Both the position numbers and the translations under genes were made by a program. Shown here in pieces: positions 13,133 through 19,537 of a stretch of 22,667 nucleotides of DNA (its first letter is position 1; each line of letters begins with the position of its first letter). This DNA is from a virus: IMG/VR virus record IMGVR_UViG_3300017714_002504, positions 1 to 22,667 of that record. One strand, written 5' to 3'. The notes under the pieces were generated by a model. That model searched no databases. It saw nothing but the letters and a program-made list of their open reading frames with translations, and was not told where the DNA came from.

Positions 13133-14034
13133 AAAAGTTTATCGTAACAACCACTATCAATAAGCCCACCAGGACAACCATGAACTTCTCAGCGATGCCT
13201 GGATGGACTCTGGTTGTCGTTGGAGATAAAAAAACACCACATCACCTATACAAAGAGTTAGACTGTGTTTATCTGTCTCCTGATATGCAGGAGCATGGTT
13301 GGAAAGAATTGTCTGATACTATTGGATGGAATAGTATTCAACGTAGAAACATCGGTTTTGTCTATGCATACCAACAAGGTGCTGATGTTATTGCAACAGT
13401 GGATGATGATAATATTCCATATGAAAACTGGGGTGAGGACCTTTTAATTGGTAAGACTATTGAGATGGATCTGTATGAGTCTTCTACGGAAGTCTTTGAT
13501 CCTTTGTGTGTTACTAACTATCCTGAACTTTGGCACCGTGGATTCCCTATTCAACAGGTTCCTCATCGTAAAGAAACACGATACGTTGGCAAAGAAGAAC
13601 GTAAAGTTCTGATTCAGGCTGATCTATGGGACGGTGATCCTGATATTGATGCCATGGCAAGAATGTCTATGAGCCCATGTGTAAAATTCAATGTCCAAAA
13701 ACCATATGGTTCATATAGTATGTCTCCTTTCAATAGTCAGAATACCTTTCTGGCTCGTGAAGTAATTCCTCATTATGCTGTTCTTCCTCATGTTGGACGC
13801 ATGGATGATATTTGGGGTGGATATATTGCACAAATGAGATTCCCTCAAAGTCTTGTATATAATAAAGCATCTGTTTATCAAGATCGTAATGTGCAAGATC
13901 TTGTGACCAATTTGGAAAAAGAAATTGTTGGATATCGATATACTCAAACATTGGTTGCCAATTTAAATGCTTGGCAAGCATATGTTCCAGAAGAAACTAT
14001 TGAGTTCTATAAAGCATATAGGAGGTGTTTCTAA
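13129..14034 (+). CDS. GT-A-type glycosyltransferase, STELLO/RGP-like
   Basis: 301 residues; ATGA overlap with the preceding gene. IVTTTINKPTRTT at the start, TIGWNSIQRRNIGFVYAYQQ (65-84) and ADVIATVDDDNIPYENW (85-101) with the DDDN metal/nucleotide site are the pattern of STELLO-type and reversibly glycosylated-polypeptide-type proteins. Later MSPFNSQNTFLAREVIPHYA, RMDDIWGGYIAQM complete the fold, where the D-D-I-W motif probably forms the acceptor/catalytic loop. UDP-arabinopyranose mutase activity is known for some relatives; transferase activity for others. Which one applies here is open. A good GGAGG Shine-Dalgarno for the next gene lies in its last codons. Confidence 0.65.
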   Translation: MKKFIVTTTINKPTRTTMNFSAMPGWTLVVVGDKKTPHHLYKELDCVYLSPDMQEHGWKELSDTIGWNSIQRRNIGFVYAYQQGADVIATVDDDNIPYENWGEDLLIGKTIEMDLYESSTEVFDPLCVTNYPELWHRGFPIQQVPHRKETRYVGKEERKVLIQADLWDGDPDIDAMARMSMSPCVKFNVQKPYGSYSMSPFNSQNTFLAREVIPHYAVLPHVGRMDDIWGGYIAQMRFPQSLVYNKASVYQDRNVQDLVTNLEKEIVGYRYTQTLVANLNAWQAYVPEETIEFYKAYRRCF

Positions 14035-14385
14035 ATGCGTTATGTTATTGATATAGATGGAACTATTTGCTTCCCTGGTAAAGAAGATGATAATAGATAT
14101 ACCCTTGCAAATCCTAGGTGGGATAGAATTCAGGTAATAAATAAATTATATGATGAAGGCAATTACGTTGTCTATTTGACTGCTAGAGGTATGGGTAGAT
14201 TTGACAACTCCCGCGAATTGGCGGAGAAAGAATTCTTCACTTTTACTGAGGCTCAACTAAAGTCTTGGGGGTGCAAATACCATGAACTTCATCTAGGCAA
14301 ACCCTCAGGGGACTTCTATATTGACGACAAAGGTATTAACGACAATGATTTCTTCACAAAACGACCCGATCAAATTCGTTCCTAA
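14035..14385 (+). CDS. HAD-superfamily phosphatase, capsule-biosynthesis type
   Basis: 116 residues; starts 1 nt after the upstream TAA with GGAGG at 14021-14025, the best ribosome-binding site in the operon. Motif I is VIDIDGT (Asp6, Asp8), motif II YLTARGMGR (Thr49), motif III Lys89 in LGKPSGDFY and motif IV YIDDKG (Asp97, Asp98). This is a compact cap-less HAD phosphatase like those named for capsule biosynthesis. It might supply the heptose-bisphosphate phosphatase step (GmhB role) missing from this pathway, but the sequence is too short and divergent to claim that. It overlaps the cupin gene by 41 nt. Confidence 0.8.
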   Translation: MRYVIDIDGTICFPGKEDDNRYTLANPRWDRIQVINKLYDEGNYVVYLTARGMGRFDNSRELAEKEFFTFTEAQLKSWGCKYHELHLGKPSGDFYIDDKGINDNDFFTKRPDQIRS

Positions 14386-14710
14386 AGGATGGGGCTACGA
14401 GAAGTGGATCACAAATGGTTCACTTTACTGTGGCAAAATTCTTTGGTTTTGTAAAGGTAAAAAATGTTCTTGGCATTATCATAATGAAAAAGATGAAGTC
14501 TTCTATGTACAAAGTGGTAAACTTAAGGTATACTGGAGTCACTTTGATGACTATGAAATGGCACACGTCAAAGAATTGAAAGAAGGTGAAAAATTTCATG
14601 TTCCTACTGGAATGAGACATCGAATGGAAGCATTAGAAGACACTGTAATGTTTGAGTTCTCGACAGAACATTTTGATGAAGATAGTATTCGTATTGAAAA
14701 AGGAGATTGA
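14345..14710 (+). CDS. Cupin-fold protein, mannose-6-phosphate isomerase type II / sugar-isomerase-like
   Basis: 121 residues from the ATG at 14345; an earlier in-frame start at 14321 overlaps the phosphatase further and precedes the conserved N-terminus. GWGYEKWITN is the typical opening of small cupins associated with sugar nucleotides. The cupin-1 motif is CSWHYHNEKDEVFYVQSGK (His44, His46, Glu51) and cupin-2 is GEKFHVPTGMRHRM (His92). It would bind one divalent metal and may isomerise or epimerise a hexose phosphate, for example feeding mannose-6-phosphate. A pure sugar-binding role is also possible. The TGA stop shares one base with the next start (TGATG). Confidence 0.75.
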   Translation: MISSQNDPIKFVPKGWGYEKWITNGSLYCGKILWFCKGKKCSWHYHNEKDEVFYVQSGKLKVYWSHFDDYEMAHVKELKEGEKFHVPTGMRHRMEALEDTVMFEFSTEHFDEDSIRIEKGD

Positions 14711-15552
14711 TGTCAATTAGTTATAACCGACTTGGTTCAAATGGTCGGCTTGGAAATCAAATGTTTCAGTATGCAGGCCTTCGCGGTATTGCAAAACAAA
14801 ATGGATATTCCTGGTTGATTCCACCACCAGATGACTATGGTGATTCAAACTATGGTCTTTTTGATTGCTTTGAAATGAGCACTGTTACATTTCAAAATTT
14901 TGGATTCACTGAAAATGTTCAGAATCTTGCGACTGGATGTTTTCATTTTAATGAGAAGTTTTTTAGAGAATGCCCAGACAATATAAATCTACATGACTAT
15001 TTTCAGACAGAAAAATATTTTAAAAATGCAGAGTCAATCATACGTCAGGACTATACTTTCTTACCAGAAATTTTAGATCCATGTAAAGAGGTTGTTGAAC
15101 AGTTTGACAAACCAATCTTTATTCATGTACGTCGTGGTGATTATGTAAAGCAACCAGAGAATCATCCAGTGTGTCCTTTGTCATACTATGAAAATTCTTT
15201 AAAGGAATTTCCTGAAGATACTCCAGTCTTTGTTTTTTCTGATGACCTTGATTGGTGTAAAGAACACTTTACTGATGATAGGTTTGTTTTACCAACTGAG
15301 AATATTAAGTATTCTCATACTGCAGATACTAATGATGGCCGTATTGAATCATTTGTTCCATATTATGATCTATGCATGATGAGTCTATGTCATGGTGCTA
15401 TTATCGCTAATAGTTCTATGAGTTGGTGGGGTGCATGGTTACAAAATAACCGTGGTAAAATTGTTGCACCAAAACCCTGGTTTGGAACTAGGTATAATGA
15501 TTACGATATGAGTGATCTTTTACCCGAATCTTGGATTGAAAAGGAGGTTTAA
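14710..15552 (+). CDS. GT11-family alpha-1,2-fucosyltransferase-like glycosyltransferase, copy 1
   Basis: 280 residues from the ATG at 14710 (a TTG three bases earlier is possible; AAAGGAG ribosome-binding site at about 14699-14705). All GT11 hallmarks are present: SNGRLGNQMFQYAGLRGIA (10-28), IHVRRGDYV (138-146, donor GDP-L-sugar site) and AIIANSSMSWWGAWL (230-244). GT11 enzymes transfer L-fucose, or a close analogue, with inversion to a galactose-type acceptor. No signal peptide or membrane span. A second GT11 gene follows one gene later. Confidence 0.92.
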   Translation: MSISYNRLGSNGRLGNQMFQYAGLRGIAKQNGYSWLIPPPDDYGDSNYGLFDCFEMSTVTFQNFGFTENVQNLATGCFHFNEKFFRECPDNINLHDYFQTEKYFKNAESIIRQDYTFLPEILDPCKEVVEQFDKPIFIHVRRGDYVKQPENHPVCPLSYYENSLKEFPEDTPVFVFSDDLDWCKEHFTDDRFVLPTENIKYSHTADTNDGRIESFVPYYDLCMMSLCHGAIIANSSMSWWGAWLQNNRGKIVAPKPWFGTRYNDYDMSDLLPESWIEKEV

Positions 15553-16364
15553 TGGATTTAACTTACATCATGCCATGTCGAATTGAATCTGAAGACAGGC
15601 TAAAAAATATTATTACTTCGGTATCTTATCTACTAAAAACTTTTACAGATGCAAAAGTCATTGTAAAAGAAGTAGATACTAAGTCAACCTTTAAGTTTAG
15701 AGCTTTACCAGAGATTAGAAAGATTGCTCCTATTGAGAATCTTTCTCATGTATTTGAAGAGAACTCTGATAATCTATTTCATAAGACTAGGATTTTAAAT
15801 GACTTAATTTTCATGGCAGATACAAAGGTTATCTGTAGTCATGATGTTGATGTTGTATATCCAGTGAAAGCACACATGTATGCATATGAAGCACTCATGA
15901 ATGATAGTATGGATGTTGTTTATCCATACGGTTGTGGAGTTTGGCAGTATCAAGTAGACTATCCTATGGATGTCTTTAAGAGGTTTATTGATTCTGGCCA
16001 TGATCTTAACTCACTAGAACCAAATTGTCGTACAGAGTCTTCTACTATTGGTTGGACTCAGTTCTATAATAAGGAGAAAGTTATTGAAGGTGGTCTCTGG
16101 AATGAAGAATTTATTTCATGGGGTGCTGAAGACTGTGAGTTTTACTATAGGTTCAATGCTTTAGGATATAGAGTGGGAAGAATTGAATCTCCTATCTGGC
16201 ATTTTGAGCATGGAAGATCCCATAATTCTCATTATCATAATCCGAAGTTCATGGAGAATCATAATCTCTGGCAAACTTTGAGAAATACTCCTCAAGATCA
16301 ATTAGCAGAGTATTATAAAAATGTCCCTTATTTGAAAGCGAGGAATACAAATGCTAGCGTATAA
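15552..16364 (+). CDS. GT-A glycosyltransferase, galactosyltransferase-C-domain type
   Basis: 270 residues; 1-nt overlap (TAATG) with the GT11 gene. N-terminal strand-helix units (YIMPCRIESEDRLKNII), then CSHDVDVVYP (95-104) with Asp98-x-Asp100 as the metal-binding DxD, and WNEEFISWGAEDCEFYYRF (183-201) followed by GRIESPIWHFEHGR. The W-G-x-E-D element is the acceptor/catalytic motif of the C-terminal domain of beta-1,4-galactosyltransferase and chondroitin-polymerase-like enzymes (GT7/GT27 type). It probably adds a galactose-like or GalNAc-like residue from a UDP-sugar. It sits between the two GT11 genes and could build their acceptor. Confidence 0.8.
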   Translation: MDLTYIMPCRIESEDRLKNIITSVSYLLKTFTDAKVIVKEVDTKSTFKFRALPEIRKIAPIENLSHVFEENSDNLFHKTRILNDLIFMADTKVICSHDVDVVYPVKAHMYAYEALMNDSMDVVYPYGCGVWQYQVDYPMDVFKRFIDSGHDLNSLEPNCRTESSTIGWTQFYNKEKVIEGGLWNEEFISWGAEDCEFYYRFNALGYRVGRIESPIWHFEHGRSHNSHYHNPKFMENHNLWQTLRNTPQDQLAEYYKNVPYLKARNTNASV

Positions 16365-17148
16365 TCATCTTGGTCTGTTGGGTAGACTGGGTAATCAAAT
16401 GTTCCAATATGCTTCTCTGAGAGGCATTGCGGCTCGTCGTGGATATGATTTTGGTATCCCACCATCAGACTTTGATAATGAGTGGGATTCACATCAACTG
16501 TTTGAAACATTTGAACTTCCTCATTTAAAAAAAGAAAATATCCGATTGTTGGATATGGGACATGCTCCAATCGTAAAAGAAGTTAAGTTTGAATACGATC
16601 AAAGATTGCATGATCAATGTCCTAATGATGTTTCTATTTGGGGATTCTTTCAAACTGAAAAATACTTTAAAGATATTGCAGACAGTATCAAAGAAGATTT
16701 TGCATTTAAAGATGAAATTTTATCCACATGCGAAGAAGCATTTGAATGGGACAATCCAGTATCACTACATGTAAGAAGAACTGATTATCTTCAGAACAGT
16801 GCAAATCATTATAATCTTGGACTTGATTATTATGAGAAAGCTTTAGAGAACTTTGAAGGAAGAACTGTCCTTGTATTTTCTGATGATCCTAAGTGGTGTT
16901 CTGAACAAAAAATATTTGAGGATGATCGTTTCTGTGTATCTGAAGTTGGAGATAATCGATATGATCTATGTCTAATGTCAATGTGTACGTCTCATATTAT
17001 TGCAAACTCATCTTTCTCTTGGTGGGGTGCATGGTTGTCTGGATCTAGTGATGTGATTGCACCAAAGAAATGGTTTGGCCCACAGAATGATAATAAATCT
17101 CTAGAAGATTTATTCCCAACTGGTTGGACAATTATTGATTCTGAATGA
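16351..17148 (+). CDS. GT11-family alpha-1,2-fucosyltransferase-like glycosyltransferase, copy 2
   Basis: 265 residues, starting inside the end of the GT-A gene (14-nt overlap). GRLGNQMFQYASLRGIA (11-27), SLHVRRTDYL (138-147, with Thr in place of the Gly of copy 1's HVRRGDY) and HIIANSSFSWWGAWL are the GT11 motifs. FFQTEKYFKDI and EILSTC align with FQTEKYFKN and EILDPC of copy 1, so the two are paralogues at about half identity by eye. The donor-site change may mean different donor or acceptor preference. Cytoplasmic by appearance. Confidence 0.9.
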   Translation: MLAYNHLGLLGRLGNQMFQYASLRGIAARRGYDFGIPPSDFDNEWDSHQLFETFELPHLKKENIRLLDMGHAPIVKEVKFEYDQRLHDQCPNDVSIWGFFQTEKYFKDIADSIKEDFAFKDEILSTCEEAFEWDNPVSLHVRRTDYLQNSANHYNLGLDYYEKALENFEGRTVLVFSDDPKWCSEQKIFEDDRFCVSEVGDNRYDLCLMSMCTSHIIANSSFSWWGAWLSGSSDVIAPKKWFGPQNDNKSLEDLFPTGWTIIDSE

Positions 17149-17149
17149 T

Positions 17150-17938
17150 ATGGACAAAAATAAATCAACTTTCAAACTGAAAGGAATTCCTCAAGTCTAC
17201 TATATCAATCTTGATGATAAGGAAGACCGTCGCAAGTATATGGAGGATCAGTTTGAATATTGGGACATCACAAATTATACAAGGATCTCAGCCTGCGATG
17301 GTCGTGAAGATGATCTTAGTGGTATTTTAACTGGTCGTTATCCAGAGAATATGATATCAGGTGAAATTGGATGTACTACCTCACACCTGAAAGCACTTAA
17401 GCACTGGTTAGAAAATAGTGATGACAAATATCTTATCATGATGGAAGATGATTGTGATCTTGAGTGTGTTAAACATTGGGGATTTACTTGGAAGCAATTT
17501 GAATCCCAACTTCCATATGATTTTGATGTTGTTCAGTTAGCAATTATTAATCCACAGCAAGTTAGTGTAAGACTTCACAGAAGATTTGTGAATGATTTTT
17601 CTACTGCTTGTTACCTAATTACTCGTCATCATGCACAGAAATTAGTAAATCTACATTGTAGAGGAGATAAGTTTAAATTAGATCAACGTGTTAAGCCCAG
17701 AGCAGTTGCAGATGACTTGATTTATAATTCAGGAAACACTTTTGCAATTCCTTTATTGCTTTATAAGATTGATCTAGGATCAGATATTCATGATATACAC
17801 ATTGATGTATTTCATAAAGGTAGTTACACTGGATTGTGGGAATTTTGGAGGACTTCTGCACCATTGATTGAGGACTGGATGCCATACTTCGACTATGATC
17901 CGTTTTATGGCACTTTGCCACCAGAACAGAACGCTTGA
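17150..17938 (+). CDS. GT25-family glycosyltransferase (LPS-biosynthesis type)
   Basis: 262 residues from the ATG at 17150, 1 nt after the upstream TGA; a TTG at 17135 would add five residues. VYYINLDDKEDRRKYMEDQF (17-36), GEIGCTTSHLKALKHWLE (71-88) and YLIMMEDDCDL (94-104) are the GT25 signatures (N-L-x-R-x-x-R start, SH segment, EDD acidic metal site). GT25 enzymes add galactose or related sugars to lipooligosaccharide and collagen hydroxylysine. It is the last glycan gene; no terminator follows and its stop codon lies in the -35 of the next promoter. Confidence 0.85.
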   Translation: MDKNKSTFKLKGIPQVYYINLDDKEDRRKYMEDQFEYWDITNYTRISACDGREDDLSGILTGRYPENMISGEIGCTTSHLKALKHWLENSDDKYLIMMEDDCDLECVKHWGFTWKQFESQLPYDFDVVQLAIINPQQVSVRLHRRFVNDFSTACYLITRHHAQKLVNLHCRGDKFKLDQRVKPRAVADDLIYNSGNTFAIPLLLYKIDLGSDIHDIHIDVFHKGSYTGLWEFWRTSAPLIEDWMPYFDYDPFYGTLPPEQNA

Positions 17939-17963
17939 CAAAACTTTATGTTTCCTATATAAT
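17935..17963 (+). promoter_or_regulatory. Perfect-consensus sigma70 promoter for the Hli gene block
   Basis: TTGACA at 17935-17940, 17-bp spacer, TATAAT at 17958-17963; the TGA stop of the GT25 gene is inside the -35. Transcription near 17970 leaves a 20-nt leader before the Hli ATG at 17991. Confidence 0.88.
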
Positions 17964-17990
17964 GTGTAAAGAAACATTACGGAGTGTAAC

Positions 17991-18209
17991 ATGACTGTAA
18001 CAACTGAAGATGGTGGACGTACAAACATGTACGCCACTGAGCCCAGAATGTATATCTCTGAGACAGACGCAGAGCGTTATGGTCATGAGACATATGCCGA
18101 GCGAGCTGAGAAACTAAATGGACGCACTGCTATGGTTGGATTTGTTTCTGCTGTTGTCTCTTATGCTTTCAGTGGTAGCGTATTTTTCTTTGGTGTCTTC
18201 GGATTCTGA
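17991..18209 (+). CDS. hli: High-light-inducible protein (Hli), one-helix chlorophyll-binding
   Basis: 72 residues; ACGGAGTG ribosome-binding site. A polar N-terminal extension (1-35) precedes the chlorophyll-a/b-binding helix AERAEKLNGRTAMVGFVSAV (36-55): Glu40-x-x-Asn43-Gly-Arg45 is the intact pigment-binding motif, followed by a hydrophobic C-terminus (FSGSVFFFGVFGF). Hli proteins sit in the thylakoid membrane and bind chlorophyll and carotenoid to protect photosystem assembly under excess light; cyanophages use them to keep photosynthesis running during infection. Its stop overlaps the next start (TGATG). Confidence 0.92.
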   Translation: MTVTTEDGGRTNMYATEPRMYISETDAERYGHETYAERAEKLNGRTAMVGFVSAVVSYAFSGSVFFFGVFGF

Positions 18210-18295
18210 TGACTGAAGTTATTTTCACCGTCACGGCAGTTGCTTTTTTCTGCCTTCTCGGTTATACTATTGAAAACCTATCCGAAACCTATTGA
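18209..18295 (+). CDS. 28-aa single-span membrane peptide
   Basis: ATG at 18209 overlapping the Hli stop, TGA at 18293-18295. The sequence is MTEVIFTVTAVAFFCLLGYT followed by IENLSETY: one hydrophobic span (residues 4-19) and a short acidic tail. Both junctions are TGATG-type overlaps with neighbours, which supports it as a real gene despite its size. Position between Hli and another membrane protein suggests a thylakoid-membrane accessory peptide; no known photosystem subunit is matched with confidence. Confidence 0.6.
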   Translation: MTEVIFTVTAVAFFCLLGYTIENLSETY

Positions 18296-18525
18296 TGGAA
18301 ACCTCTATTGCTGAGCTCCTTACTTATTATGTAATTGGTGGTGCCCTTATCATAGGACCACCTGCAGTGTTCTTGATCATTGCTATGATGGCAGCACTCC
18401 AAAATACGAAAGGACGTATGGTTGGATACAAAGACCACAAAACCTATGGTGATAGCTCTATCTACGATCCGTCACCAAAGTTGCCAACAGATCAAACCAA
18501 ATTTTATCTTGAACTTGACACTTGA
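18295..18525 (+). CDS. Small membrane protein, N-terminus reminiscent of PsbM (76 aa)
   Basis: 76 residues from the ATG at 18295 (1-nt overlap with the peptide gene). Residues 1-37 (METSIAELLTYYVIGGALI, then IGPPAVFLIIAMMAALQ) form one long hydrophobic span; the MET start, a G-P-x-x-F-L-I core and a terminal Gln recall the photosystem II subunit PsbM, but the match is by eye only and PsbM lacks the soluble 39-residue tail seen here (GRMVGYKDHKTYGDSSIYDP and onward). It lies between hli and ferredoxin, so a photosynthetic role fits. The TGA at 18523-18525 precedes the next promoter. Confidence 0.6.
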   Translation: METSIAELLTYYVIGGALIIGPPAVFLIIAMMAALQNTKGRMVGYKDHKTYGDSSIYDPSPKLPTDQTKFYLELDT

Positions 18526-18528
18526 GAC

Positions 18529-18557
18529 TTGACACAGTATCAAACTTTCTATATACT
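18529..18557 (+). promoter_or_regulatory. Sigma70 promoter of the ferredoxin gene
   Basis: TTGACA at 18529-18534, 17-bp spacer, TATACT at 18552-18557. A second TTGACA 14 bp upstream (18515-18520) forms a direct repeat but has no -10 at the right distance. Confidence 0.8.
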
Positions 18558-18581
18558 TACAATCAAATCTACGCAGAATAG

Positions 18582-18872
18582 ATGACATACACTATTACAC
18601 TGAAGACTACTGAAGGTGATCATACTATCCAGTGTGAAGATGATCAATACATCCTTGACGCTGCTGAAGAAGCAGGGGTCGATATGCCTTACTCATGTCG
18701 TGCTGGTGCCTGTTCTACATGTGCTGGTAAAATTATTAGTGGAACCGTTGATCAAAGCGATCAATCTTTCTTGGATGATGATCAACTTGAAGCAGGTTTC
18801 CTACTTACGTGTGTATCTTACCCCACATCTGATTGTGTAATTGCAACCGAAAAAGAAGAGGAACTTTATTAA
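18582..18872 (+). CDS. petF: Plant-type 2Fe-2S ferredoxin
   Basis: 96 residues, the usual length. The iron-sulfur ligands are Cys39, Cys44, Cys47 and Cys77 in [15 protein letters not shown] and LLTCVSYP, with the beta-grasp start [16 protein letters not shown]. It accepts electrons from photosystem I and passes them to ferredoxin-NADP reductase, nitrogen and sulfur assimilation, or phycobilin reductases; cyanophage-encoded ferredoxins are well known and often supply phage bilin reductases. Acidic overall, as expected for docking to FNR. Own promoter at 18529-18557. TAATG junction with the next gene. Confidence 0.95.
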   Translation: MTYTITLKTTEGDHTIQCEDDQYILDAAEEAGVDMPYSCRAGACSTCAGKIISGTVDQSDQSFLDDDQLEAGFLLTCVSYPTSDCVIATEKEEELY

Positions 18873-19096
18873 TGTCTGTTACTCTACGTTTTAAAATTCT
18901 AGATGCACTTCGTGCTGATGCTGACGGCAATATTGCCAAAGCAAAAGCTAACATAGAAGTTTATCTAGAGAATCCTGTAGGTATTGGTGAGCACCCTGAT
19001 GTGCTTGGTGCTATTCAAGAACAATTAGATATTATTGCACATGAAGAAGAGCGTATTGAGGTAATTCAAAAACACTTCAGTATTCCACATGACTAA
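18872..19096 (+). CDS. Hypothetical protein (74 aa) downstream of ferredoxin
   Basis: 74 residues from the ATG at 18872 (1-nt overlap with petF). Predicted helices throughout: LRFKILDALRADADGNIAKA, NIEVYLENPVGIGEHPD and a C-terminal helix IQEQLDIIAHEEERIEVIQK. It reads as a small helical hairpin, perhaps dimeric. No family is named with confidence. It overlaps the next gene by 8 nt. Confidence 0.7.
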   Translation: MSVTLRFKILDALRADADGNIAKAKANIEVYLENPVGIGEHPDVLGAIQEQLDIIAHEEERIEVIQKHFSIPHD

Positions 19097-19238
19097 TCCT
19101 AATCAACTCTATGAAGACATGGAGAAACTGAATGCCCTATACGAAGAGCTCTGTTGGGCACATGATGATGAACTAGTATTCACACATGAAAATGGCAGAG
19201 TAATTGTTTACAACAAAACACAGGAGCAAAACAAATGA
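19089..19238 (+). CDS. Hypothetical protein (49 aa)
   Basis: 49 residues, ATG at 19089 inside the end of the preceding gene and TGA at 19236-19238 overlapping the start of the second Hli gene (ATGA). The sequence is MTNPNQLYEDMEKLNALYEE, then LCWAHDDELVFTHENGRVIV and YNKTQEQNK: an amphipathic helix followed by a beta hairpin. Tight overlaps on both sides support it. Function unknown. Confidence 0.65.
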   Translation: MTNPNQLYEDMEKLNALYEELCWAHDDELVFTHENGRVIVYNKTQEQNK

Positions 19239-19342
19239 ACGAAAACGCAGAACGCATCAACGGTATGGCAGCAATGATCGGAGTGATCGCTGCTCTTGGA
19301 GCATACGCCATGACAGGCCAAATCATTCCAGGTATTTGGTAA
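19235..19342 (+). CDS. hli: Short high-light-inducible protein (Hli) with altered pigment motif
   Basis: 35 residues: MNENAERINGMAAMIGVIAA and then LGAYAMTGQIIPGIW. The body matches the common marine Hli pattern (AERINGR-AMIG...AY-TTGQIIPG), so the family is clear. The pigment-binding motif ExxNGR reads E6-R-I-N9-G-M11 here: the Arg that normally makes the inter-helix salt bridge with Glu is Met. Glu and Asn are kept, so chlorophyll ligands may survive, but helix pairing should differ. Starts in an ATGA overlap. Confidence 0.85.
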   Translation: MNENAERINGMAAMIGVIAALGAYAMTGQIIPGIW

Positions 19343-19352
19343 ACCGAACCTC

Positions 19353-19381
19353 TTTACACAAAAGACGTTTTATGTTATACT
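19353..19381 (+). promoter_or_regulatory. Sigma70 promoter overlapping a late-type ACTAAATA box
   Basis: TTTACA at 19353-19358, 17-bp spacer, TATACT at 19376-19381. ACTAAATA (19379-19386) overlaps the -10 and is one mismatch from the T4-type late box NATAAATA, so the site could be used both early and late. Confidence 0.65.
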
Positions 19382-19387
19382 AAATAA

Positions 19388-19537
19388 ATGGACGTAACCA
19401 ATGTTACGTTTTACAACAGACTGGTGAGTCTCAACTAATCGCTCATCAGTCTGTGATATACTTACTTCAACGAGAACAAGTCGAGTTCTCTTTCATCCGT
19501 AGGTTAAACTCTACGAGACATACTTAAAGGTACAACA
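19388..19537 (+). promoter_or_regulatory. Structured 150-nt leader with four consecutive hairpins
   Basis: From the likely start near 19388 to the ATG at 19538 there are four stem-loops: 19392-19409 (ACGTAAC/GTTACGT), 19416-19454 (13 bp with one G-T, loop 13 nt), 19472-19490 (GAGAAC/GTTCTC) and 19498-19515 (CGTAG/CTACG, loop GTTAAACT). A purine-rich AAAGG ribosome-binding site (19526-19530) lies just after them. No gene is seen here. The density of hairpins suggests a regulatory or stabilising leader for the downstream porin-like gene. Confidence 0.6.

Noticed and set aside
18515-18520. First of two TTGACA copies before ferredoxin
   Set aside because: No -10 about 17 bp downstream; the second copy (18529) has the right spacing.
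19392-19412. Hairpin with T run as a terminator
   Set aside because: ACGTAAC/GTTACGT plus TTTT is AU-rich with a short U tract and lies at the 5' end of the transcript, so it is better read as the first hairpin of the structured leader.
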